A DNA stretch of 64,000 nt from Chlorella sorokiniana. Taxonomy: Eukaryota; Chlorophyta; Trebouxiophyceae; Chlorellales; Chlorellaceae. How positions within the stretch are numbered: the stretch's first letter is position 1; each line of letters opens with the position of its first letter. The DNA lies in contig CP084611.1 in NCBI GenBank assembly GCA_025917655.1, positions 5,189,105 to 5,253,104 of the forward strand. Direction: 5' to 3'. Shown one piece after another: positions 13,479 through 24,400 of this stretch. The position numbers were made by a program, and so were the translations under genes. The notes beneath the pieces were generated by a model. The model did not search any database. It was given only the letters and a program-made list of their open reading frames with translations, and was not told where the DNA came from.

Positions 13479-13832
13479 TGTGTGCAATCAGTGAACTGCT
13501 GACTGCGCTGTTTCCAGTAGCAGGAGGAGCCCAGCAGGGAGAGTGTACTGTTTTGTACTGCTCCAGAGGGATTCTCTCCGTTTCTATGCAGTCAGAGCAA
13601 TGCAGTCAGCACGGTTAAGTGCATCGCGTGCTTTTGGGTGTTGTATCCTTCCGCCTGCTTCGCTGCCCAAAACCTTTGAAGCGGCCCTGAAACGGGAAGG
13701 GTGCCCGCTTGCTGAGCGTCTTCAAATCAAATTTGGGTTGCAAAAGCGCGACTAATCCGATGCTCAACGCGCACTGCGGCAGGGCCCGCTGAAGCGGGCG
13801 AACTCCCGTCGCCCGCCGCCGTCTGTACACCG
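13479..13832. promoter_or_regulatory. Divergent promoter between RRP5 and the membrane-protein gene
   Basis: The 354 bases separate the RRP5 start (leftward) from the start at 13833 (rightward), so they must hold both promoters and 5' UTRs. The part near 13540-13760 is visibly less GC-rich than the flanking exons. I could not recognise a TATA box or other defined element. Confidence 0.5.
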
Positions 13833-15875
13833 ATGAGGCTGGCAGCCATGCGGTTTGTGGACCCTGAAACCGAGCGCAGCTTCCTGCGCCACTTTCACGC
13901 GCAGCGGGCGTCGAAAGACCGTGTCTTTGCATTCACGCAGGTGAGCTGTGCAGGGGGCCACCGGCCGCTACGCATCCTTCCCAGGCTCCCGCTTGCTGGA
14001 GGAGGTAGCTGGGGTCTGCGAAAGCCACAACAACTGTCCTGCCCCGTACTGCTGCAGGCCGCCATTTCGTTGATGCTGGCGCTGCAAAATGCAGGGCCCA
14101 GGTCAACTGCCAGCCGCCTGCTGCTATGGGGCACGCACGCTGTCACCGCCATGGTGCTTGGTCTTTCTGTAGCACGCCCGGCAGCCTATTCCGCCGCCCG
14201 GCCCTTCCTCTTAACCGCTGCACGGCTCTTTTCCTGCGCGCTGGGGCCTCAAATTTTGTGGCATGCGGCACAGCAGGGGGGTGGCATGGTCATACGGCGA
14301 CAGCTGGGCAGGTGCGCAGCCGCTGCTGGCAGCCCGCTGGATCCCCTCAGCTCCATTGTCCCCCTGTTCTTGATCGCCTGAATCTATGTTTACCAGTCCC
14401 TCAAGGTCTACTCAGATTGCCTGTGAAATCCTCTCTCCCCCGTCCTCCCCCTCAAAAAATGAATGCAGCTTTCTTCCTCCTTTGGACCACGTGGTCGCGG
14501 TGGGGCACCCACGCGTTGGCGCGTGAGTAGCAGGCCACCCTGGAAGGTTGCATTGTGCTTTGCTCTTGCAGCGCGGCTGGCATGTTGCAGCCTGACCGCC
14601 CGCCACTGGACCCACCACATCACCTGCCCGTGCCCCTTTGTGTCTGTTTTTCCGCGGCGCAAGGTGCTCAACTGAACACCTGCCCTTCCTTTGGCCCCTG
14701 GCTTCCGCCCCCTGCTGCCCACAGAGGCCGGCTACCTGCTGCCCTTCTCGCTTGAAGCCCTGCTGGCTCCCGCCGCCGTGCTGCTGGACCTGCTGAACAA
14801 CAGGCGCCTGTGCAGGTGGGATGTCACCCCTCAAAGTTGGTGCCCGGCGCTGTTGTGTGAGCGCGCGCCAGCTCACTTGTGGACGAGCGTAGAAGAGGTG
14901 TCGGGTTTTGCTGGCAGGAGCGATGCAGCAGGGCGCAGGGGGCGCCTGCAGCTGTGTAGCAGTGGAAGGCTTCGCTACACTGCTGCCGTAAGGCCGCTCA
15001 CTGCCTATGGCTCTGCTGCTGCAGCACAACCGCACTTGCGCTGATGCATCTCAAAACCTCCACTTGCCACCCTGCCAATGTTGCTGTCAGGCTGTTGGTG
15101 GTGGGCAGCGCGGCTGGGCAGCCAGCCCACCGCGCCGCCTTTGAGCGCGTGGCGACACGGCTGACGCTCCCCTGGGATGGCCTAGTGGCAGCAGCACCCG
15201 CCAGCCTGCACTTCCGGGGACCTGCAGGCGGCGGCGACAGCGGGGGCAGCTGGAATCTGTGTGTCGTCGGCGATAGCCCCGGCGCCGCCGATGAAACCGC
15301 CGCATGCTATTGCGAGCGTGCTGAGCGCCACCCAGCTCCTGCTGTCCTTGCTTCTGCCACTGGCGCTGGTGGGGTGCGCAGAGGCGCAGCAGCGCTGGCG
15401 GTACGCAGCCCAGCAGCGCACATTGGCCGGGTGCAGGCGCGAGCGGCTGCTCGCACGGCGGCTCGGCAGCGGCGCCTGTGGCGACCGTTGGGGCGTATCG
15501 CTGGAGGGGCTGCGCCTCTACCCCATCCTGCTGCTTGTCCAGGCAAGTCTGATTGGAGCATGATGCCAGCTTCGAACATTGGATCATTGGCACATGTGGC
15601 AACAGATGACAACAAGCTCCACATGCTTGCTGCTGGGTCTGGCAGGCATCGCGCATTCCTGCTCACTGTGCGGCAGCCTCACGATCTGCTTCTGCCGCCC
15701 ACATCCCTCCAACCGCTGCAGCTGCGCCTCTTCATGGCCCTGCGCTTTGGCGCTTGGCAGTGATTTGCCTACGAGGGTGCTCCTGAGGCGGGAGCCTTTC
15801 CTTGTGAGGACTGTTTGGCAGGGGCCGGCTGTCCCAGACGCGGCTTGGTGGGCAACGTATCAGAGGCTTTCATGA
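13833..15875 (+). CDS. Hypothetical multi-pass membrane protein
   Basis: Tentative gene. Exon 1 starts at ATG 13833 (or 13848) and encodes MRFVDPETERSFLRHFHAQR, ending at a CAG|GTGAG donor at 13940. Exon 2 (14058-14311) encodes several hydrophobic stretches, for example ISLMLALQ and AVTAMVLGLSVARPAAY. A further exon at 14725-14815 reads LLPFSLEALLAPAAVLLDLL. A later exon from about 15089 carries the helix ATQLLLSLLLPLALVGCAEA and ends PILLLVQ near 15541. The frame slips by one base near 15285. The 3' end is uncertain: stops lie at 15763 or 15875 depending on frame. At least four membrane segments are predicted by eye. I do not recognise the family. It shares a divergent promoter with RRP5. 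Confidence 0.55.
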
Positions 15876-16232
15876 TGTTACCAGATAGGCCTATCCCAAC
15901 ACTGCTTATCCACATTGTATAAATCCATCCTGGACTCAATTTCACTGTTTGTGCCCCAGCAATCCTTTCGCACCGTTGTCCCCTTCCTCCAACCTTCCAA
16001 TCTGCTTGAACTACCTACGCGTCTCCCATCCCCTTGCCTTGTCATTGCTTGCCAGGGTTGATATTTTGCCTGTTTCCGTCGCAACCTTCGTCAATGCGTG
16101 AAAAGCAATGCAATCCAATTCCTAGTTGGGGACGCTTATGGCATTCGCGCTACTCAGCAGTCTGACAGGATGGTGCAGCCGCTTGCAGCCAAGGGCCAGC
16201 TTGGCGTCCGGATGGCTGCAGTGCTGCGGGCG
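15876..16232. other. Convergent intergenic region
   Basis: About 360 bases between the ends of the membrane-protein gene (+) and the Lys-rich protein gene (-). It is less GC-rich than the exons around it. No gene, repeat or TGTAA signal on either strand was seen. Confidence 0.5.
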
Positions 16233-18168
16233 TCACCTCTTGCGGGTCAGCAGCGGCACGTCGTCGTCGCTGTCGCTGCCTGCGGGCGGCCATGTGCAGC
16301 ACATCATGCAAAGTGTGAGCAGGTCAGGGGGCAAATATCAGGGGTGCAGTCATGGCGGCCGAGTGCGGCGCGGCTGCAATCCCCTCAGACAAACTACCAG
16401 AAGAGCTGCCTTGCGCACAGCAGGCAGCACGGCAGAAGCGGCACAGGGAACAGCACGAGCGCCATCCACAGCATTTTGAGGTAAACGGCCATTGCATTCT
16501 GTGCCTTTGCAGCCAATCGCACCCGACAGGCCGCCGTCTTCAAAAGCGACGTCGCGCTTCGTGGGTGGCTTCTTCTTGGCTGCAGGCGCCGCCTTCCGGG
16601 CTGCGGGCGCCGCCTTCTTGGCTGGCGCGGCCTTCTTGGCGCTTTTGAAGTCGTCTGCGTCCTCTTCGCTATCTGCGGCGGAAGCAAACAACAGCAACAA
16701 CCAACGTAAGGAAATAACCCAAATGGAGCATGTTATTAGTGCACAGCGGATCTCGCAGTGGCAGGCAACTGCAACCAAACCCGGCCATATGTGCGCAGGG
16801 ACAGCGGCTACTCTGCAACTCTCACCCTCTGCAGCCCGCTTTCGCTTTGCTGTCGTGCCGCTGCCCGTCGCCTTCTTCCTGGCCGGCGCCTTTGCGGGCG
16901 AGGGGCGCCCTTGCGCTTCTGCACAGGCAGCACGCACGGCGGCGCTGCCGCATCAGTGCCCAACCATGCCGGCTGGATGGCAGCCGGGTTCGCAGTCTGC
17001 CATGCGTCACTCACAAGGCCGAGCCCTCACCAATCCCAGGTCCCGGTGAGGCGCCTTGCACCCAACACCCCCACTGCGTCCCCGCCACCCGCGGAGCTGG
17101 GTGCTGCTGCGCGGCGGCGGGGTGATGCAGCAGCACCCGTCGCGGCAGCAGCAGCATCTCCAGCTGCACCCCCACCTGCGCCTGCTCCAGCGCCCACGCT
17201 TCTGCCTCCTCACGCGGAAGCAGCCCATGCTGCGCACACCACCGCGTCGCCATCTCGCTGCCGGGTCGCTGCTCCTTCAAGCTCGTGTAAAAGCGGCGCA
17301 GGGGGTCCACCTATTAGCATGGGTGGGGGGGAGGAGGGGGCGAGTTACTGCGGGGTGCAGGCGCGTCCAGTCAAAGGGACGGGGAGCACGCTGCACCACT
17401 GGGCCGCCTGACGCTGCTCTGCATGCTTGATCGGGGCAGCTCGATCAGGGACACATGGGCCAGAACAGCAGGGCCAGCAGCGCACGGCAGCTCACGAGCT
17501 GCCCCATGCAGCACACCTCTGCAGGCGTGTCCCGAGTCTGGCCCGGCAAGTCGTAGACTTTCTTCTCACGCTTCACCGTTGCCCCTGTGCTGCTGCCCTG
17601 TGATGCCCCTTCCGCCTTCTTCTTCGCCGCGGGCTTGTCTGCTGCCTTGGCCGCTGCAGCCTTGCCGTCTGCCTTGCCAGGCGCGGCTGCCTTCTTCACC
17701 CCCGCTGCTGGCTTCTTCTTGCCGTCTGTTGCCGGCTCCTGCAAGGTTGAGGATGGGGTACAGACAAGGAGGTGGTCGACAAACTGTTTGCCCAGCGCTG
17801 CTAACTTTAGCATGTGGCGTGCTTGGCTGCACAACTGGCAGGCCTTTCCGTACCTCTTTTACACCTTTTGCTGCAGTCCCAGCCTTTTTGGTTGACAGGG
17901 GCTCTGCAGAAGCAGCGGCGGTGACAGGCGAGCGGGTGAGCGGCAACAGCGGCGGGAGGCAGCAACGTGCAAGGCGGGTGGCGGCAGCCCACCTTGCTTC
18001 AAGGTTTTACGGGCGGCTAGAGGTGCGTCGTCGTCGCTGCTGCTGCCGCCCCCTGCTCAAGAACGGAGGGGCCGCCGCTTTCTGCTCTGCTGCTGGAGGT
18101 GCCGGCGCTGCCTGTTGCCCCTTCCGTGAGGCCAGAGGGACGTCATCGTCGCTGCTGTCGCCCGACAT
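16233..18168 (-). CDS. Lys/Ala-rich protein with SDDDxPL repeats and YDLPGQ domain
   Basis: Start at ATG 18168: MSGDSSDDDVPLASRKG. A second copy of the motif, SSSDDDAPLAARK, follows near 18020, and a third, GSDSDDDVPLLTRKR, forms the C-terminus just before TGA at 16233-16235 (last exon 16233-16279). Between them lie Lys/Ala-rich tracts resembling histone H1 tails (KKAAPAKKAAPAARKAAPAA near 16600). The core has KREKKVYDLPGQTRDTPAE (17520-17580) spliced to DPLRRFYTSLKEQRPGSEMA (about 17270-17310). I recall a similar core motif in uncharacterised plant nuclear proteins, which suggests a conserved domain, but this is from memory. The charge pattern suggests a nuclear, nucleic-acid-associated protein. 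One frame slip lies in the first exon, near 18050. Function unknown. Confidence 0.65.
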
Positions 18169-18475
18169 TGTGCTGTGCAGCAAGGTAGAGCAGTCGAGAA
18201 CTCGGAAAAGTTTTCAGCGGTTGATAATTGGCTCCAAATACTCGGAATACGATGCTTTCTCGAAGAATAATGGCGATGGCGCCGCAGGGCCGGCCATGTT
18301 CAGGTTGAGTAGGGGTGTACCTGAGGGTGTATTGCAGAGGCCGCGTAGGGGTTTCTGCCCCCGCCGATAGCCACAGCATGCTCCATAGAACGCGCAGTTG
18401 AAATTAAATCTTTGAGAGGGGACCTGCCATTCTTTCGAGAACTGGGAAGTGAAACTAACGAGGCGGTTTAAGGAC
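18169..18475. promoter_or_regulatory. Divergent promoter of the Lys-rich protein and subtilase genes
   Basis: A 307-base gap between two start codons pointing away from each other. It is richer in A/T than the exons, especially around 18220-18290 and 18390-18470. No defined regulatory element was recognised. Confidence 0.5.
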
Positions 18476-21400
18476 ATGAAGGCCCTGGCGCTCTTGCTGG
18501 GCGCCTGGTGCATCCTTGAATGCTCGCAGAATGTCTTGAGCCAAACAACAGCGCCATTCCCGCGCGTGTTTTTGCGGACGAGAACCATTGACACAGCTGA
18601 GGAGGCACTGAAGTGAGTCGGGCCTACCAGCGCACTTGCACGGTGCCTCAATATCCTGAGCATGGCGTGCACTGTAGCCGGCCCTGTCCGGTTGGCCAAC
18701 CCTTCCGCCGCGTTGGCGGCGCCGCCCAGCTTCCGCTGCCAGCCGCCTTGCTGCCAACTGGCGGCGCGGTTGTTGCAACCCCTTTCGCAAGGCCCCGCAA
18801 CCAGGCAAACCCCACCAAGCCCCGCGTTTGACTTGGCCGCGCTGTAACCTCGCACCTGCAGGCAGCAGCGGCGCCGTCTCCTGGGCGAGGCGGCCGCGTC
18901 ACCGCCCTCCCACCCCCACCACACTGCCAGCGATCAATGGGGCGGCCTGCGCGGCACGCACCAGTGGCTGCTCACGCACGCGCCAGGGCTTGCAGCGCAG
19001 CAACAGGCCGAGCTGGTGGCGGCGGTAGAGGCGGCGGGGGCCATGTGGCGCATTACCTGCCAGACCACACACTGCTAGTGGTGGGCCCAGCACGCGCAGC
19101 GGTTGCCTTGGAGCAGCACCCCACGCGCTCTGGCTGGTGAGTCGGGGGCGCAACGGCGGTGTGTGTGTGTGGGGGGGCAAGAGAGGGGGCTGTGGTGCAG
19201 GAAGGGTAGGAATGCCACCTGCAGGATGACGCTGCGGCTGTTGGCTGCCATGTGCCGTGGCTGTAATGCCGCTGTACCAGCGTGGCTGCTTGCCTCAGCC
19301 GGGCCGGTGCTAGAAGCGCGTGACGTTCCTTGGCTTATTGCTGAAGGATAGCTTTTGGGGCGTGTGCCGTTCCCCCTCTTTGTTGCTTGCAGGGCCCTCT
19401 CGACGAGCAGGACAAGCTCGCCCCCGAGTGGGCCGCCCTGCTGCAGCAGCTGCGCCAGCTGCGGCCGCAGATAGAGCGCGCTGCAGCGCTGGCCGCCGCC
19501 GCCAACGGCTCGGCAGCGGCCGCCGCGTCGGCGCGGGCCGTGCAGGACGCGCTGCCGTCTGCAGCTGAGTGGGACGCGGAGCGTGGGCAGCTGCTGGTGG
19601 GTGCTGTGGTCACCTTTCCAGGCCTGGCCGGCCCCGCATCCCGTCGGATCCCTGCGGCGTCGACGCAGCAGGCGCAGCGTGCACGGCGCATCATGCTGGA
19701 GCGGCGGCGCCGCGACGCGGGCGCCGCCGCCGCCGCCGACTGGCGGCCGCACCTGCGTTCCCTGGGCGGTGCCCGGGTCAGGCGTGCTGCAGCGGACTCT
19801 CTTCTGGTCCTGGCGCCAGCGGAGCGGCTGCAGCAGGTGCTGAGCTGGCTGGCGCAGCGTCCCGCCACGCACTGGGTGGCACCCGCGCCCAAGATGCAGC
19901 TGAACAACATTCGGGCTAGCACCATCACGCAGGTGGGTCCTCGCCGCTCCCCTTTTCTCCTGTGCTCGGCTGTTCCTCTGCTTGATTTGTGTGTTGCTGA
20001 GGCTGGCGGCATGATGCCTTTGCAGTGGCCTTTGCCATGCCATGCCATGCCATGCCATCCCTTGCTGGGGCCCTCCTAGTCACAGCGCAACTCCCGTCTG
20101 CTGCCGCCCTCCAGCTGCCGCCGCTGCCTCGATAATCCCCTCTGCCCCCTGTGTGCCTCTGCTGCAGTCGGGACGCGCCACCGCGGCAGGAAGCAGCGGC
20201 ATAGACCCTGCTTTCCACCCTGTTTGGGCCGCCGGCATCACGGGGCAGGGCCAGGTTGTGGGCTGCGGGGACAGCGGCGTAGGTGAGGTGTCGGGGGCTA
20301 CCCAGCCGCTGCCTCTCTCAAGCCCCAAGTCAAATACATTTATTATAGCACACCCCCACCCCCACCCACCCACCCACCAGCACATTGAGCCACCCGGACC
20401 ATCACGCCTGAACCCTCATCGTGTGTTTCCTTGCCGCAGACCGCTTCCACTGCTTCTTCTCAGACTCCGCCTTCGCTTCGGCCGACGCGTGGCAGGCGGC
20501 GGTGCGCATCCAGGACGGCGTGCGCACCTTTGACTCCCCGGACCACCGCAAGATCCGGTGTGTGTGCATGCACGCATGTTGCCGTGCTGCTTGTGGGCGG
20601 CGTAAGAAACTGTGTGTCAGCAGGGGTGGTGGTGTAGGGTGTCTGGGTGCCTTTTGTGTATGTGTGCGTGTGGTGTGGTGGTGATGGGGGGGCCCTTAGA
20701 CTTGCGGTCGCTGCCTGCAAGTCTTCGAAGCAGCCACACATCTTGCAGGGCCGTGCGGTCACTCTGGCTATTCCCCAGCCTGCAGCCGCCGCCGCCGCCC
20801 TTGCACGACACGTCGCGTGTTGTGCCTGTCACCCACCGCCCTGTACACGCGGCCCCGCGTGTTCAACCCCGCCCCCAGGTACCTGCGCGCCTTTGGCGAC
20901 AGCGAGGACTCCAACGGCCACGGCACCCACGTGGTGGGCACGCTGGTGGGCCTGCCCGAGGGGACCACCCTGGAGGCGGAAGCCCCGACGGATATGTGGG
21001 CATGGCACCTGACGCCAAGGTCGCCTTCATTGGTGCGCCGCTGCTGCGTGCCTGCTCTGCAACCACCCTACGCTCGCTGGCGGCGCTGGGGCCGTGCCTG
21101 GGTCACTGCCCAGTGGGTGGCAGGGGCAGAGCCGCTGGCGTCCGGTGCTTTGAGGAGGCGCTGGTCCATGTATTAGGCCGCAGTTTTACAGCAGACGCCA
21201 AGGCGGCTGCTGCCTGGGTGCCCAGTGCAGCTCCCGATCCCCGGCGCCCCTCCCCCTTGTCCCACCTTGCCTGTATTGACGCAGACCTGGCCGACTCCTC
21301 CTCCGACAAAATCTTCACCCCCTCCGACCTCATTGGCGGCTACTTTGGTTACACCACCGCCGTGGGGGCCTACGTGCACTCGGGTGGGTGATTGTTTGAG

Positions 21401-24400
21401 TTAGTGCAGTTCTGTGTCAAGGGGAAATTGGTGGCAGCGCGCCCCGGGGACCGGCTCCAGTCTCACAATCGGCGCCTGGCGACCTCTGCACACCCCTCTC
21501 CGCCCTTCACCCACCCCCGGCCTGCCCACAACCCCTGTTCGCCGCACGGTACCGCAGATTCCTGGGGCACCAACGACATCCGGTACGACTACCTGGCGCA
21601 GCAGGTGGACCGCTACTCTTGGGAAATCCCGAATTCCTGCCCGTCTTCCCCGCCGGCAACGAGGGCCAGCTGATGACGAGCGGGCAGCGGCTGAGCGGTG
21701 CGAGCGCCTTTGCTGGAGGCTCTTCAGCGACAGTGCCGCTGCCCCCTTACCCGGCATGATGCTCCGCCGCTTGTTGATGCCGCCCCTGCCCCTGTTGGTG
21801 GCTCGCGGTGCTGGCTGCTGCCCGAACGCTGAGGCCTGCGGCCCCGCAATGTCCCCCGCCTCTCCTCGCAGGTGAGCTGACCGTGACCAGCCCTGCCAAC
21901 TCGAAGAACTGCCTGTCGGTGGGCGCCACCCAGGTGGGAGCAACACAAAAACACAAAGGGATGGGAGGTGCAGGATCTCTGGTGGTTTTTGACTCGGTTG
22001 GTTCTGCTGCTTCAGCTTGCCTCACCCCCCTCCTTTCCACCGCACCTACCCACGGATCCGCCACCCCCACCCTGCCCCCAACCATCCACCCATTCCACCG
22101 CACCCGCACATGGATCCACCACCCCCACCCCCACCCTGCCCGCCAACCACCCACCCACGGAACCCCACTCATCACACCTCCACCCATGTCCCTGGCCCAC
22201 AGACCGCCGGAGAGCGCATGGAAACGACTGCCGTGCGGTATGTGGTGTGGGACGCCACCGTGGCGGAGGGCCAGTACAGCTTCGACTTCAGGTGAGTGGG
22301 TGGGTGGAGGTGGGGTCATCAGGTGCAGATGCGGAATGATCACAGAAGTAAACCAAAGCAGAGGCGGGCGGGGATGGCTGGCTGCGTGGCGGTGAACATG
22401 CAGCGTTGCCTGCACGCTTGGCGCTGCACGCTTGCAACAAGGTTCCCACCAGGCTTCCCGGCATTGTGCCCCCCTCCCCTCCCCTCCTATCAGAGTCATG
22501 CAGGCCAACTTCGGCACCTCCGTGGCGACCCTGGGCTCGCAGCAGCTGCCGCTGGCGGTCGCGTCCCCATCGACGGCTGCTCGCCGCTGCAGAACACCGC
22601 CAGCCTGGCGGGCGCCGTGGTGCTGATCCAGCGCGGTGCGCTGAGGGGGCTGCTGCTGCCGAGCTCCATGCGGTTGCCATGCATGCTTGGCTGAGCCGGC
22701 AGTGTTTGTGGTCCATTGCTGCCATCCATCCCTTGGACAGAAAGATTTGCGCACGGCATCAACCCCCTCCCCCTACCCCACCACACCCACACCCACCACC
22801 CACCACCACCACCCCACCACCCCACCGCCCAAACCCACGTCGGACCCCTCCCCACACCCACACCCGCCCGCCCTGCCCCACACGTACATTCGCAGGTACC
22901 TGCTACTTCTCCGAGAAGGCGCTGGCGGCTCAGGACGCGGGCGCCGCCGCCGTGCTGCTCTTCGACAACGTGCTCGGGCGTACTTTGTGGCGGTGGATGA
23001 AACTGGTGGGTGGTTGAGCGGTGGTTGATGTGGAGTGCAAGTGGCATAGTATGTGCGTGGGGGTGTGAGTGGTCTGGGTGCTGTCGGGCACCCACCCCTG
23101 CCATCCTGGCCCAGTGGCGTGGCCAGCGCGTTGCTGCAACCTCCTTCTTGAGCGCGCCAGCCATGGCCTACCCCTCCTTGTACTTCAACAACAACAGCAG
23201 CTGACCAGCCACTGCACTGCCCACCGTTCCTCTGCCTCCCCTCCCCCTCCCCGTCCTGAGCAGCCACCCCCATATCCATCCCCGTCATGGCTGTCACGCG
23301 TCGCCTGGGGCAGCAGCTGACGTCCACGCTGGGCGCGGGCAAGGCGCTGACGATCGCCTTTGCAGCCTCCTCCCCCACCAACTCTTTTGAAAACCTGGCC
23401 ACCTACTCGTCGCAGGGTGAGTGCAGGCGGTGTGGGGGTGGTGTGTGGGGGTGGGGGTGGGGACGGGCAGGGACGGGGCCTTTGCTGCCTGCCTGCTTGC
23501 GGCAGGCGCCCGCAGCAACGGTTGCGGGAGGATGGGCAGGCAGAGCACAGTTTTGTGAAGGACCCATCGCTGTCGTCGTTCTCCCCTCCCTCGCGACAGG
23601 CCCCACAGTCGACTTCCGCGTCAAGCCCGACATCGTCGCCCCGGCACCGTCACCAGCGCACGGGTCGGCGCCGGCTCGGCAAACGACTGCGGCCTGACTA
23701 CCATGGCGGTGAGGGCTGCACCCGATGTTCTGGGTCCTCGCCTCTGCAGCAGCCTTGCCGCGCTGCAGCAGGGCTTGCAGAGGGCAGAGGGGAGGGGCAC
23801 GCGTCTGGAGCGCGCCCTAAGGGCTATGGCTGCCGAGGATAGCTGTGATTCCAACTCTTGCTCGAAACTCGGTACCGCCCCCCCCGCCCCACCCCACCCC
23901 AACAGGGCACCTCCATGGCCACCCCCGTCACCGCTGGGTCTGCGCTGCTGGTGCGGCAGTACTTCACAGACGGCTTCTACCCCTCAGGTGGGCGCTGCGG
24001 CGGCCTCCTGTGGCCTCTTTCCTCAACTTCCTGTGTCCTCCTTCACGGGTCTCGCGTGGTGGTGTGCTGCTATGATGCTTGTCAGTGCCGGCGCTCAAGT
24101 CGCTGGAGAGTTGGCTGCTGCGCTGCCTTGCCAGTCCCCGATGCTGCAACCCCGTCCCTGCATCCCTCTTGCCCGCCCGCCCTGCCACAGGCGTCGCCAA
24201 CCCAGCGGACGCCTTCACCCCCTCGGGCGCGCTGCTCAAGGCGGTGCTGCTGGGAGGGGCGGCCAGCATTGCCGGGTTTGAGGCGGACACCGGCCTTCCC
24301 ATCGACCCGCCGCCGTCCTTCCGCCAGGGGTTCGGCCGTGTCCAGCTGGGTGTGCTGTGCTGCGCTGTGCCACGCTGGGCTGCGCCCCTCTGCTCTGCTC

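Noticed and set aside
18214-18924. 236-codon - strand frame over the subtilase promoter
   Set aside because: It overlaps a convincing + strand signal-peptide exon and has no domain or codon bias of its own.
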